A stretch of DNA of 64,000 bases from an uncultured Blautia sp. (GTDB lineage Bacteria; Bacillota; Clostridia; Lachnospirales; Lachnospiraceae). The notes beneath the pieces are model-generated. The model saw only the letters and a program-made list of their open reading frames with translations, did not search any database and was not told the DNA's origin. The position numbers and the translations under genes are program-made. Below, in pieces: positions 1 to 8,995 of the stretch. Numbering within the stretch: position 1 is the first letter of the stretch; each line of letters begins with the position of its first letter. The DNA lies in NCBI GenBank assembly GCA_900540785.1, contig UQHF01000015.1, positions 1 to 64,000 of the forward strand, read 5' to 3'.

Positions 1-135
1 ATAACTACTAGCTATCTCTCGTTTTACTGTTTTGGTTCGAAAACCGTTCTCTTTTAAAATGTAAAGAATTTTCGAGAATCGTATGTGTTTCACTGTTTAG
101 TTATCAAGGTTTCTGTCGTTTTCGACAGCTCATTC
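1..135 (-). other. Probable rRNA operon leader
   Basis: Read on the minus strand, this segment lies just downstream of tandem strong promoters and contains leader-like sequence: a small hairpin TGTCG-AAAA-CGACA, the string CCTTGATAACTAAACAGTG that resembles Firmicute rRNA leaders and spacers, and a boxA-like TTCTTTACA. No protein gene is evident. I infer that a 16S rRNA gene begins shortly beyond base 1, but no part of the mature rRNA is inside the window, so another stable RNA is possible. Confidence 0.6.
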
Positions 136-164
136 ACTTTATCACATCTTTTCGAGCTTGTCAA
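136..164 (-). promoter_or_regulatory. Tandem stable-RNA promoter, proximal
   Basis: On the minus strand TTGACA (159-164) and TAAAGT (136-141) are separated by exactly 17 bp. This is the copy nearest to the inferred rRNA gene. The -10 is identical to that of the next promoter upstream. Confidence 0.75.
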
Positions 165-237
165 GAACTTTTTTCAAGTTTTTTCAAAACTCTTTTCTTC
201 AATGTGTTGTTGTCGGCTCTTTGCTGACGACTTGTTT

Positions 238-266
238 ACTTTATCATGTATTCAGTCATTTGTCAA
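238..266 (-). promoter_or_regulatory. Tandem stable-RNA promoter, middle
   Basis: On the minus strand TTGACA (261-266), a 17-bp spacer and TAAAGT (238-243). It lies 102 bp upstream of the proximal promoter with the same -35 and -10 hexamers, the classical tandem arrangement of rRNA operons. Confidence 0.75.
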
Positions 267-339
267 CTACTTTTTTTATTTTCTGAAAAACTTTTAATTT
301 TTCATGTTTTCAGAAACAATTATTTCCGACAGCTCAATT

Positions 340-368
340 AGATTACCACAGAAGGATACATCTGTCAA
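340..368 (-). promoter_or_regulatory. Tandem stable-RNA promoter, distal
   Basis: On the minus strand TTGACA (363-368), a 17-bp spacer and TAATCT (340-345). It again lies 102 bp from its neighbour. The string CGACAGCTCA recurs near this promoter (328-337) and near the proximal one (123-132), so the array may have grown by duplication. Confidence 0.6.
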
Positions 369-802
369 CAACTTTTTTCATTTTTTCAAAACAAGATTCC
401 GCAGCGTGGAGACAACGCTGCTTTCAGGTGTTCCTGTGGATCTTTCCATTTCCGCTTACTTTTTTCTGGCCCAAATGCGCTCTTTTTCCGGAACGATTGA
501 TTTTCTCCTGCTTTTTTCAGAGGAAAATAGGCAGAAAACGGCAGACAGACTATATCCGCCTACTTTTCGGCTGGATTTTATAAGCTACTTTCGGGTATAC
601 TGTGTTTTTCACTTATTTTCGCTTCTTTTTTGTAGGATAAAATGCTGCTTTATCCATTTTGCACCTATTCCCGCTTCTTTTTTGTAAGCTATAGAAACAC
701 TTCCTGCATTTTCACCCTATCGCTCATGAAATATCGCTTATAAAACCATGCAGATAAATTCCCAAACTGTCTTTTCTTCTGAAAGACAATGTTACAAAAT
801 AC
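369..802. other. Gene-free stretch with a short repeat and a hairpin
   Basis: No convincing gene on either strand; open frames here have no ribosome-binding site and poor composition. Two exact 15-bp copies of CGCTTCTTTTTTGTA (620-634 and 672-686) flank a hairpin with a perfect 7-bp stem, GGATAAA/TTTATCC (635-655). I see no other structure. Confidence 0.5.
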
Positions 803-829
803 AAAAGCCGGGATTTTTCCCGGCCTTTG
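803..829 (-). terminator. Terminator of the LRR protein gene
   Basis: A GCCGGGA/TCCCGGC stem with a 4-base loop lies just past the stop codon. On the minus strand it is followed by a T-rich tract, giving a rho-independent terminator. Confidence 0.75.
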
Positions 830-839
830 TACATCTATC

Positions 840-2165
840 TTATTTTACTCTCATACTCTTAATCCCACTCCAATTAGAGTAGATTCTCTTTCCATTGACT
901 ACATTGAATGTTCTCACACGCACATAATATTTCGCTCCGCTTTTTACATCTTTTCTGGTGTAGCTACGGATTCCTCTGTTATTTATGGCTGCGTATTTTG
1001 CTCCCTTCATATTGGAAGATGTTCCATACTGAATCTGGTAGCCGTCTGCTTTTGGATTCGCTCTCCACTGGATATTCAGCCAGTGACTTCTCTGGCTCTG
1101 CAGTTTTGTGATCGGTGTTCCTTTAGGAACAACGTTCACTGTGCATTTTGCAGTTTTTCCATTGCTTGTTCTTGCTGTAATAACTGCTTTTCCCGGTGTT
1201 CTTGAGGTTACTTTTCCAGAAGAAGATACTGTTGCTACAGAAGAATTGCTGGAGCTCCATGTGATTTTTTTATTTGCCACACCAGCCGGGGAAATTGTTG
1301 CTTTCAATGTTGCGGTTGCTCCTGCTGTCATTTTGACAGAAGTTTTGTTTAATGTGATCTTCTGAGGCGCAACTGTTCCCATAGATACAAAGGAAAGCTT
1401 ATTTTCTTTTGCATACTTCTCTGCCGCTGTACCGGTATAACCGTAAATCTTCATATAAGACGGAGTCCAGTTAGTTAAAGAAGCCCGACCTATCTCTGTA
1501 ACACTTTTTGGAATAACCACTTTTGTTAAATTTTCGCAGCCACTAAATGCAAACTCACCAATATACTCTACGCCTTCCTTTAAAGTAACATTAATAAGAT
1601 TATCACACTCTGCAAATGCTGATTTTTTTACGTATTTAATATTTCCCGGAACTACCACATCAGTTAGGCTAGTGCATCCCTCAAATGCACTTTTTTCCAA
1701 ACTGGTAAGACGTGATGGAAAACTGATACTTCTTAGATTTTTACATTTAAAAAATGCACTGTCACCTATTTTTGTACAGCTCTGTGGGATTGTAATACTC
1801 TGTAAACTCCAGCAATTTTCAAAAGCCCGATTGCCTATTATATGAAGTCCTTGTGGAAGACTTACCGAATAAATTCCCGTTTGATATTTAAACGCATCAT
1901 TCCCTATTGAAGTAATTCCATTCCCAACTACCACACGCTCAATATCGCTTATCTTCCCCCAGGGTGCGTTCCAATCATAATTATACATCTCCCCACTACC
2001 ACTCAGGGTAAGTGTATAACCATTTTCTTTGCTTCCCTCACATACCCATCGTATGTTATCTCCGCACTTTCCGCTTCCTGCTATTTCTGCCTTTACATTA
2101 TTTGCCGGAACAAACATCAGCAGTGCGAGCGCTATAAAAAGCACTACATTTTTTAATTTTTTCAT
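840..2165 (-). CDS. Secreted leucine-rich-repeat protein with Big2 and fibronectin-like domains
   Basis: A predicted exported surface or adhesion-type protein of 441 residues. Residues 1-26 are a signal peptide (KK N-terminus, hydrophobic core, VKA before the cleavage site). Residues about 78-262 carry BspA-type leucine-rich repeats of the pattern 'IG..AF..C..L..I.IP'. Residues 268-345 match a bacterial Ig-like Big2 domain (ITLNK..., ITWSSSN, VATV...G.V). Residues 350-441 look like a fibronectin type III domain (DGYQIQY, YYVRVRTF). There is no LPXTG motif or C-terminal membrane anchor, so it is probably released or held non-covalently. AGAAGGAGG precedes the ATG. The gene is single, with its own terminator. 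BspA-like proteins often bind host or matrix components; the ligand here is unknown. Confidence 0.85.
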   Translation of the reverse strand: MKKLKNVVLFIALALLMFVPANNVKAEIAGSGKCGDNIRWVCEGSKENGYTLTLSGSGEMYNYDWNAPWGKISDIERVVVGNGITSIGNDAFKYQTGIYSVSLPQGLHIIGNRAFENCWSLQSITIPQSCTKIGDSAFFKCKNLRSISFPSRLTSLEKSAFEGCTSLTDVVVPGNIKYVKKSAFAECDNLINVTLKEGVEYIGEFAFSGCENLTKVVIPKSVTEIGRASLTNWTPSYMKIYGYTGTAAEKYAKENKLSFVSMGTVAPQKITLNKTSVKMTAGATATLKATISPAGVANKKITWSSSNSSVATVSSSGKVTSRTPGKAVITARTSNGKTAKCTVNVVPKGTPITKLQSQRSHWLNIQWRANPKADGYQIQYGTSSNMKGAKYAAINNRGIRSYTRKDVKSGAKYYVRVRTFNVVNGKRIYSNWSGIKSMRVK

Positions 2166-2255
2166 TTTCTTTCCTCCTTCTACTTTTTATATATTTTAAT
2201 TATACCCCCCCCCTTACATATTTTTCAACATATTTCCACCTTTTTTCAGATTATT

Positions 2256-3929
2256 TTACCCCACATCTTTTCTTACCTGCTCAGTCAGCTCTTCGCCCCC
2301 CTGCTCATACCACATCTCCACAAATTCATCAAAATAATCAAGAGGCTTTTTCCCCATAATAATCTGAATGAATGTATTTTTTTCCAATGTTTTCAAGGCC
2401 TCCGGGATTTCCCCGTCTGTATCCTCCAGATATTTTCTGACCGGAGGCTTATAATTTCCGTCTATCAATAACCCCACCGCCGAGATCCTGGATTTATAGG
2501 CAGCCCAGTCTTCTGCTGTCACATTGCGTCCTTCCAGATAATTGCTGCAGGCGTCATAGTAGGATTTCTCGATCGCGCTGAGAGAATTTACGGAAATTTC
2601 CCCGTTAAGCGCCTTTCGGATATTCTCTGTCACCTTATAAGTTGCCTCATAATAATCCACATTAATTACAAGCGGTCTTGCAGTCGGGTCCACATTCAGG
2701 GCAAAATAACTGTTTACCTCATCTGCGTCTTTCGCCTCATAGCGGGTATAATCAAATAACACGCTGATTATCTTCATCACAATTTCCGGGTGTTCATAAC
2801 CTTTTCGCACAACTACATACTTATTATCCCGGAAAGTAGTAAAACGCTGATCTTCCATCTGCGCATCGCCGGTAAAATAATAAGGCTCCCATTCTGCGCC
2901 GCCTTCCTGACTATAGGTGTCCATCAACGGATTATTCGGCGTCCACCAGAGTCCGAAAAATGCACCGCATTTTCCTTCCACAACAAGATCTCTTAAATTG
3001 TTCTGCGCGCGGAGGGCAAAATCTGTGTCAAGAATCCCTCTTTCATAAAGCTGATTTAAATACCCAAGAGCTTCTTTTGTTTCTTCTGTAACAGAACCAT
3101 ACATAATTTCTCCCTGATCATTTCGGATCCACCTCTGCGGTGAAGCATGAAAGCTGTCAAAAACAGGTTCAACCGAATAATTGGTACTCGTTGTCCCAAC
3201 TAAAGAAGTATCACACAAAAGCCCTATGGGTACTTCTCCCGGCTCTGCTCCCATACGATTTTTCCTGAACTTATCTATGATTGAAAAAGCTTCCTCAAGA
3301 GATTCCGGTTCATCCAGACCAAGTTCATCCATCCAGTCCTTTCTAAGCCACAAAAGACAGGGGCCGTGATCGATCACTGTCTCCGGAATTGCCATCAGAC
3401 GGCCGTCAAACATACCGCCTTCCAGAAGTTCCCCTCCATAGCTGTCGTACATTTCCTTAATCCGAGGCGAAGCACAGGATTCGTACACATCTGTCAGATC
3501 CTCTACAAGATCATTTTCCACAAGTTCATGAAGAGTTTCCCTGTCAGAAACTACAAGAACGTCAGGAAGGGTATGGTCTTTCACAAGAATATTCACGTAT
3601 TCGTCGTACCGCTCTTCTCTTTCCATATATACGCTTTTATTTTGAATGTTCAGCATTTTTCGAAGGTATCTTGTATACGCATTGTCTTCATATGTGTTTC
3701 CCTCTGGAAGATTAGAATTATTCGCCCCACTCATCTGCCCCAGCGTATAAGTCACAAGCTCCGGATATTTGCCATATGGCGTATTTTCCGCCTCCTCCCA
3801 TTCTTTTTCTTCTGCTTTTGCATCTTTTTCTTCCGGCTGCTTCTCCTGCTCTTTGCAGCCTGTAAAAGAAAGAAGGACTGCTGCCGCCAGAAATGCTATT
3901 CGTATTTTTCTATTTCTGCTCTTTTTCAT
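2256..3929 (-). CDS. Lipoprotein substrate-binding protein coupled to a YesMN system
   Basis: Extracellular solute-binding protein of 557 residues, the large type seen with YtcQ/LipO-like carbohydrate importers. I place the start at the ATG at 3929, which gives the lipoprotein signal MKKSRNRKIRIAFLAAAVLL followed by SFTGC (Cys 25). A longer frame would run into the kinase gene. The mature part has a charged Glu/Lys-rich linker and then the binding fold (GPCLLWLRKDWMDELGL, a family signature). It overlaps the upstream histidine kinase gene by 20 bases, so it is translationally coupled to the sensor rather than to the permeases 4 kb away. It may be a co-receptor that presents the ligand to the kinase, or an alternative binding protein for the upstream permeases. 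The ligand is unknown, probably an oligosaccharide. Confidence 0.85.
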   Translation of the reverse strand: MKKSRNRKIRIAFLAAAVLLSFTGCKEQEKQPEEKDAKAEEKEWEEAENTPYGKYPELVTYTLGQMSGANNSNLPEGNTYEDNAYTRYLRKMLNIQNKSVYMEREERYDEYVNILVKDHTLPDVLVVSDRETLHELVENDLVEDLTDVYESCASPRIKEMYDSYGGELLEGGMFDGRLMAIPETVIDHGPCLLWLRKDWMDELGLDEPESLEEAFSIIDKFRKNRMGAEPGEVPIGLLCDTSLVGTTSTNYSVEPVFDSFHASPQRWIRNDQGEIMYGSVTEETKEALGYLNQLYERGILDTDFALRAQNNLRDLVVEGKCGAFFGLWWTPNNPLMDTYSQEGGAEWEPYYFTGDAQMEDQRFTTFRDNKYVVVRKGYEHPEIVMKIISVLFDYTRYEAKDADEVNSYFALNVDPTARPLVINVDYYEATYKVTENIRKALNGEISVNSLSAIEKSYYDACSNYLEGRNVTAEDWAAYKSRISAVGLLIDGNYKPPVRKYLEDTDGEIPEALKTLEKNTFIQIIMGKKPLDYFDEFVEMWYEQGGEELTEQVRKDVG

Positions 3930-5607
3930 GAACAGCTTCTCCTTTCGGAATCCTGATTTCCACCCTTGTGCCCTGTCCCGGTTTACTGTAAATCCGTATT
4001 TTATATTCCTCCCCATAGAGAAGACAGATTCTGTCGTTTACATTTTTAAGACCATAGCCTGAAGTCTGATAAGAAACAAGTGATTCGGCTTCCTCCTGTT
4101 CCATTCCGGAGCCATTATCCTCAACAGCCATTAAAATATCTTCCCCGTCCTCCACAAAATAAAGCTTCAGACATTTATCTTCTCCTTCTTTTACATCAAG
4201 CCCATGTTCCAGCGCATTTTCCACAACCGGCTGAAGAGCAAGCTTTGGCACGATCTCATTTTTAATTTCCGGCTCCACCTGCCATTCCACAAGAAAATTA
4301 TTATCGTGCATGACAAGCTGGATTTCCAGATATGCCTTAATATTCTGAATGCAGTTTTCCACAGTTACCATATCTGCGCCTTTACTGAGCGCAGTCCTGT
4401 AAAAAGTGGAAAGGGCAAGCGTAACCTTGCTTATCTGCCGCTGACCTGCCTTGATCGCCATCCAGTTTATGATCGAAAGCGTATTGTAAAGAAAATGAGG
4501 ATTGATCTGCGCAGTAAGAGCCTTTAATTCAAATTCTTTCAAAGCGATTTTATTTTCATACACCTCATGGATCAGTCGGTTGATTTCTTCCATCATATTT
4601 CGGAAACTGCGTACAAGAAGTCCTACCTCATCTTCCGAATCGCTGAATACCGTTACCTCTCTGCTTCCATTGTTTACCTGGTTCATATTTTCTGTCAGTT
4701 CTTCAATCTTTCTTGTAAACAGTCTGGAAAAATAAATACCCAGAAAAACCGTTCCTGCCACGCAGAGAAGGATCAGCGGAATCTCGCTTAATAACACATG
4801 AAAGACAGCAGCAGAAATGGCTTCATGCGATTTATATAAGTAATAATCCCAACCTGTCTCGCTGCTTTTTACATTGACATACGCATAATTTTCCTGAATC
4901 TCTTTTAAAACTTCTTCCTCGCTCTTTCCTTCTTCCAGATCGTCCATAAAACAAATGGCTCCGTCTGCCTCCTCTACGATCACGCCCTTTGTATCTTCCG
5001 TCAGGATATTTTCAAAAGGCTGGAACACTTTATCGTAATCAAGAGTAATACAAAGGGCAGCTTCCGCATCCTGTCCCTTATAGATTTTCCGCACTGCTGC
5101 AATCTCTCTTCTATCTCTGTCTATCAGCCACTGAACGCTCACCTCGTCTTTCAGTTCCTGCTCCCACCATTCTTCTCCTATTTCTTTCATGGGAATCAAT
5201 GTGTATCCGTGGCGCACCTTAATGCTTTCTGCAAAAAGCTGTATCTGCAGAATCGCATCGTGATACGATTTCGGCACAGTAAGAAGAGGATCTACCACCT
5301 CTGTATACCTCTCATACGCCAGATAATTGTCCATATTTTTTTCTGCGATGATTTCTTCAATATCAGGAGAATACGTAAGATAATTCATGAGACTTGTGTA
5401 AACCTGAACCTGACTGTCTATACTTTCTCTCGTCTGTTTCAAAATGGAATTCATCTCTTCCATCTCATTTTCCCGCACAAGTCTGCTCATACGCATATGT
5501 CCGTAAAGAGAAATCACGGTTACAGGCACAAGACTTACCACAACAAGAAGGATGGTAAGCTTGTGTCTGTATTTCATATTTTTAAATTTTTTCAGAATGT
5601 TCTTCAT
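3910..5607 (-). CDS. YesM-family sensor histidine kinase
   Basis: Membrane sensor kinase of 565 residues. TM1 spans about residues 17-36, an extracellular dCache-like region follows, TM2 spans about 265-292, then a HAMP-like linker. The His_kinase box is INPHFLYNT, with the phosphorylated His at about 371, and a C-terminal HATPase carries VVENALEHG and DNGSGM. Start chosen at ATG 5607 because GGGAG lies just upstream; it overlaps the response-regulator gene by 26 bases. This family senses extracellular carbohydrates and phosphorylates a YesN-type AraC regulator. The partner is the preceding gene and the following gene is a binding lipoprotein, so the three form one sensing operon. Confidence 0.92.
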   Translation of the reverse strand: MKNILKKFKNMKYRHKLTILLVVVSLVPVTVISLYGHMRMSRLVRENEMEEMNSILKQTRESIDSQVQVYTSLMNYLTYSPDIEEIIAEKNMDNYLAYERYTEVVDPLLTVPKSYHDAILQIQLFAESIKVRHGYTLIPMKEIGEEWWEQELKDEVSVQWLIDRDRREIAAVRKIYKGQDAEAALCITLDYDKVFQPFENILTEDTKGVIVEEADGAICFMDDLEEGKSEEEVLKEIQENYAYVNVKSSETGWDYYLYKSHEAISAAVFHVLLSEIPLILLCVAGTVFLGIYFSRLFTRKIEELTENMNQVNNGSREVTVFSDSEDEVGLLVRSFRNMMEEINRLIHEVYENKIALKEFELKALTAQINPHFLYNTLSIINWMAIKAGQRQISKVTLALSTFYRTALSKGADMVTVENCIQNIKAYLEIQLVMHDNNFLVEWQVEPEIKNEIVPKLALQPVVENALEHGLDVKEGEDKCLKLYFVEDGEDILMAVEDNGSGMEQEEAESLVSYQTSGYGLKNVNDRICLLYGEEYKIRIYSKPGQGTRVEIRIPKGEAVHEKEQK

Positions 5608-7120
5608 CGTCTCCCATTCCTTTCCGATAGGATTCCGGACTGCTGCCATAATATTCCCGGAAGCTCCGGCAGAAATAGGACACATTTGCAAATCCCACTT
5701 CCTCGCTTACCTGTGCCACCTTCATATTCGTAGTGCAGAGAAATTCCTTTGCTTTTTCCATGCGGACCACTCGAATAAAGCGGTTGAGATTCATTCCCGT
5801 TTCCTTCTTAAAAATAAAACTTAAATATCCGGAAGAGAGATAAACCTTTTCCGCCAGAGTTTCCAGATTCAGATCTTCCCTGTAATTTTCATAAATATAA
5901 TTTTTTACAGTGGCAACCTCGTCTCTTGACTCACGCATGGAGCGATTCAGAAAGGCTTCATATGCCCTTATGTTTTCCTCTGTTACCTCCAGAATCTGAG
6001 AAATATTGCTGCAGTTATAAAGACGCTCAATTTCCTTTTCCAGCTTATGCTCTCCGCCAAAACGATTTTCCGAAAAAAGTTCCTGAATCACATTGGAAAA
6101 TACAAACTTAATATACATGGCGGAAAACTGTCCATTCTCCTGATATTTTCTGGAAAGGCAGCGAAAATGATTCCATAGCTGGGGCATATCCTTTCTGCTT
6201 ACGTCCTCGGAAATCTTCTGCAGCAGCCTGGAATCCTGCACATCTCCCGGCTCCGCCTTTTCTGCTTCCTCCTCCACAGTAAACACATGAGTATCCGGGT
6301 GATAAAACTTTTCTTCCATAAGCTGTTCCAGCTGCTCCATTACAGAAGGAAGTTTCTGATACCCCTCAAACTTACTGCTCACTGCAAGATGGAATTTTAC
6401 CTCATATTCTCTTTTCAGATAAAGGTAGATGCTGTTTGCCACAAGAGTGTAGTCACAGTACATATCACAAAACAGAAGAACCGACTGTCTGGCATTTAAG
6501 TTCAGATAAAAAAACTCTCTCCGAAGTTCTTTAAAAATTCCCTCTTCCAGCACATCTTTTGCAGAATCAAAAAAATCTGTCCCTGTCTCGATCATGATCG
6601 CGCAGTGCCATTTATTCCATTCCGTTAAATCAAGCACTTCTTTCGCTTTTTTCAGAATTTTCTCAGAACCCGAGTACAGATAATTCTGGAGAAAATACTG
6701 TCTCAAAAAATCCTTTTCCCGGCTTTTCTGTTTCTCCTGATTCCATTTTCCGGCAATATCACGTTCCACCTTTTCCATTGTCTTTTCAAACTGCTCCGGA
6801 TCCACCGGTTTTAAAATATAATCGGTCACTCCGTAATGGATTGCCTCCTGTGCAAATGAGAAATCTCCATATCCGCTGAAAATAATAATCTTCAGATCCG
6901 GATATTTTTCTCTCGCCCGCCGTGTAAGCTCCAGCCCGTCCATATGGGGCATTTTTACATCTGTAAGAAGAATATCGATTTCTTCTTTCCCCAGAATATT
7001 CAAAGCCTGTCTTCCGTCAGCCGCCTCAAATACGGTCTTTTCCTCCTTATCTTCTGCAAGAAGGTACTTGATTCCCTCCCTCTCGATCCTTTCATCATCT
7101 ACCACCAGAATACGATACAT
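5582..7120 (-). CDS. YesN-type response regulator with AraC output domain
   Basis: Response regulator of 512 residues. An N-terminal receiver domain contains DDER and the phosphoacceptor Asp 54 in LLTDVKMPHMDG. A long central linker follows, and the C-terminal ~100 residues form an AraC-type double helix-turn-helix (LAEKVYLSSGYLSFIFKKETG ... VGFANVSYFCRSFREYYG). It is the first gene of the RR-kinase-lipoprotein operon, about 117 bp downstream of the permease gene and behind that operon's terminator. By family precedent it activates carbohydrate uptake genes; the adjacent importer at 7.2-10.3 kb is the obvious target. Confidence 0.93.
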   Translation of the reverse strand: MYRILVVDDERIEREGIKYLLAEDKEEKTVFEAADGRQALNILGKEEIDILLTDVKMPHMDGLELTRRAREKYPDLKIIIFSGYGDFSFAQEAIHYGVTDYILKPVDPEQFEKTMEKVERDIAGKWNQEKQKSREKDFLRQYFLQNYLYSGSEKILKKAKEVLDLTEWNKWHCAIMIETGTDFFDSAKDVLEEGIFKELRREFFYLNLNARQSVLLFCDMYCDYTLVANSIYLYLKREYEVKFHLAVSSKFEGYQKLPSVMEQLEQLMEEKFYHPDTHVFTVEEEAEKAEPGDVQDSRLLQKISEDVSRKDMPQLWNHFRCLSRKYQENGQFSAMYIKFVFSNVIQELFSENRFGGEHKLEKEIERLYNCSNISQILEVTEENIRAYEAFLNRSMRESRDEVATVKNYIYENYREDLNLETLAEKVYLSSGYLSFIFKKETGMNLNRFIRVVRMEKAKEFLCTTNMKVAQVSEEVGFANVSYFCRSFREYYGSSPESYRKGMGDDEEHSEKI

Positions 7121-7154
7121 TTTCTTTCTTCTCCATTCCCCGAAATTTCAAAAT

Positions 7155-7205
7155 AATAAAGACAGCCCGAAAGCTCTTACAAAGCTGTCCGAAACTGTCT
7201 TTATT
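7155..7205 (-). terminator. Terminator of the sugar ABC operon
   Basis: A long hairpin with outer stem AATAAAGACAG/CTGTCTTTATT and an internal AGCT/AGCT stem, directly after the second permease gene. The trailing sequence on the minus strand is T-rich. It separates importer and sensor operons. Confidence 0.65.
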
Positions 7206-7237
7206 TTATCATTTATAAAGCTCTTTGAAAAGGCTTC

Positions 7238-8074
7238 TCATCCCTTTACCGCACCTGCCACAACACCTTCTATAATGTATTTCTGGCAGAACATATAGAA
7301 TATGATAATAGGGATAATGGAAAGTACAAGAACTCCCATCATGGCTCCCATATCAATCGAGCCGTAACCGCCTCGCAGATACTGAATGGCAATCGGTATC
7401 GTCTTATATTTTTTAATATCCAGCACAAGATACGGAAGGAGGTAATCGTTCCATATCCACATTGTCTGAAGAATGGCTACTGTCACGCAGGTCGGCTTCA
7501 TAACAGGGAAAACCACCTTGAAAAATGTCTGTATTGGTGTACAGCCGTCAATCATTGCCGCTTCTTCAATTTCAATCGGAATGGATTTTACAAATCCGCT
7601 GAACATAAATACGGAAAGTCCTGCGCCGTATCCGAGATAAATAATGATCAGTCCCCACGGTGTGTTCAGCTTCATCATGTTTGCAATCTTGGAAAGCGTG
7701 AACATTACCATCTGGAACGGTACGATCATGGAAAACAGACACAGATAATATATTGTTTTTGTAGTTGTATTAATAACTCGGTTAATATACCACGCACACA
7801 TGGAAGTGCAGAGAATAATCGCTATGACTGAAAATACCGTAATAAATAAAGACCAGCCAAACGCCTCAAAATACTCTGTTCTCTCAATTCCCTTTACATA
7901 GTTTTCCAGCCCTACAAACATCTTGTCTCTCGGAATAGCAAACGGCTTTCTGCTGATATACGCCTTCTTTTTAAAAGAGTTTATAAAAACAAGAATGATC
8001 GGAAATACATATGCGATGGATAAAAGAGTGAAAAATACAGTCCATGCTCCGCTGTGTTTTACGTTTTTATTCAT
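7238..8074 (-). CDS. Carbohydrate ABC transporter permease (MalG/CUT1 type)
   Basis: Inner-membrane permease of 278 residues with about six transmembrane segments. The cytoplasmic EAA loop reads EEAAMIDGCTPIQTFFKVVFP, the site that contacts the ATPase. Its start codon shares one base with the stop of the first permease (TAATG), so the two are coupled. No ATPase is encoded nearby; importers of this class usually share an MsmX-type ATPase encoded elsewhere. Confidence 0.92.
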   Translation of the reverse strand: MNKNVKHSGAWTVFFTLLSIAYVFPIILVFINSFKKKAYISRKPFAIPRDKMFVGLENYVKGIERTEYFEAFGWSLFITVFSVIAIILCTSMCAWYINRVINTTTKTIYYLCLFSMIVPFQMVMFTLSKIANMMKLNTPWGLIIIYLGYGAGLSVFMFSGFVKSIPIEIEEAAMIDGCTPIQTFFKVVFPVMKPTCVTVAILQTMWIWNDYLLPYLVLDIKKYKTIPIAIQYLRGGYGSIDMGAMMGVLVLSIIPIIIFYMFCQKYIIEGVVAGAVKG

Positions 8075-8922
8075 TACTGCTGTACCTCCTTACTTCTTGT
8101 GAGACGGTTCTGCACAATGGCGATCACACCAACTAAAATAAAGAAGATTACTGCTTTCGCCTGTCCGACGCCCTCCCAGCCTGTTCTTCCGTAGAAGGTA
8201 TTATAAATGTTCAGAGCCAGCATCTCAGACATATTGGACGGCTCGCCGTTTGTGAGGGCAAGGTTCTGATCGAAAAGCTTAAAGGAGTTGGTAAGTGTTA
8301 AAAATGTACAGATCGTAATAGAAGGCATTACCATCGGGATAATAACATCCTTTAAAAGCTGTCTTTTGTTTGCCCCGTCAATCTGTGCCGCTTCAATTAA
8401 ATCTCCCGGAATATTCTGGATACCTGCAATATAAATGATCATCATATATCCAATCTGCTGCCAGCACATCAGAATCACAAGTCCCCAGAATCCGTATTTG
8501 GAAGAGTACGTAAGCGTTCTGTCAAACTGCATTAAAATACCGTTTAAAAGAAGCTGCCATACATATCCGAGAATAATACCGCCGATCAGGTTAGGCATAA
8601 AAAATACAGTACGGAAAGCATTTCTTCCCCGTATGTTTTTTGTAAGAAGCATTGCCACAGCAAAAGCAATCACATTGATCAGGATAACAGACACTACCGT
8701 AAAGGCAGCCGTATACCAGAGCGCATGTACAAAGGTTCCGTCCTCTGTAAAAATTTTAGCATAATTGCTGAAGCCTACAAATTTCGCATCGGTTACTGTT
8801 GTAAACTTACAGAAAGAAAGGTATACGCCCATACAGAAAGGCACAATAAATCCGATTGTGAAGGCGATCAAGGTAGGCAGTACAAAAACCGGAAAATATT
8901 TTTTCATCGCTTTATTATTCAT
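8074..8922 (-). CDS. Carbohydrate ABC transporter permease (MalF/CUT1 type)
   Basis: Inner-membrane permease of 282 residues with about six transmembrane segments and the EAA loop IEAAQIDGANKRQLLKDVIIP. Start placed at ATG 8922, which has GGGAG at the right distance and gives the normal N-terminus; an upstream in-frame start would add 19 non-conserved residues. It sits between the binding protein and the MalG-type permease in one operon. Confidence 0.92.
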   Translation of the reverse strand: MNNKAMKKYFPVFVLPTLIAFTIGFIVPFCMGVYLSFCKFTTVTDAKFVGFSNYAKIFTEDGTFVHALWYTAAFTVVSVILINVIAFAVAMLLTKNIRGRNAFRTVFFMPNLIGGIILGYVWQLLLNGILMQFDRTLTYSSKYGFWGLVILMCWQQIGYMMIIYIAGIQNIPGDLIEAAQIDGANKRQLLKDVIIPMVMPSITICTFLTLTNSFKLFDQNLALTNGEPSNMSEMLALNIYNTFYGRTGWEGVGQAKAVIFFILVGVIAIVQNRLTRSKEVQQ

Positions 8923-8995
8923 AATTATTTCTCCCTGTTCCCATAAAATATGAAAGGGGCGAGTATCCGCCCGCCCCATTCCTTAAGCCTTTTGT

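Noticed and set aside
85..687. Two plus-strand open frames at the left edge
   Set aside because: They have no ribosome-binding site, are rich in Phe and Ser from T-rich DNA, and run antisense through three consensus promoters.
3366..3956. 196-residue plus-strand open frame
   Set aside because: It is a shadow of the binding lipoprotein gene on the other strand, with low-complexity Phe/Cys-rich sequence and no ribosome-binding site.
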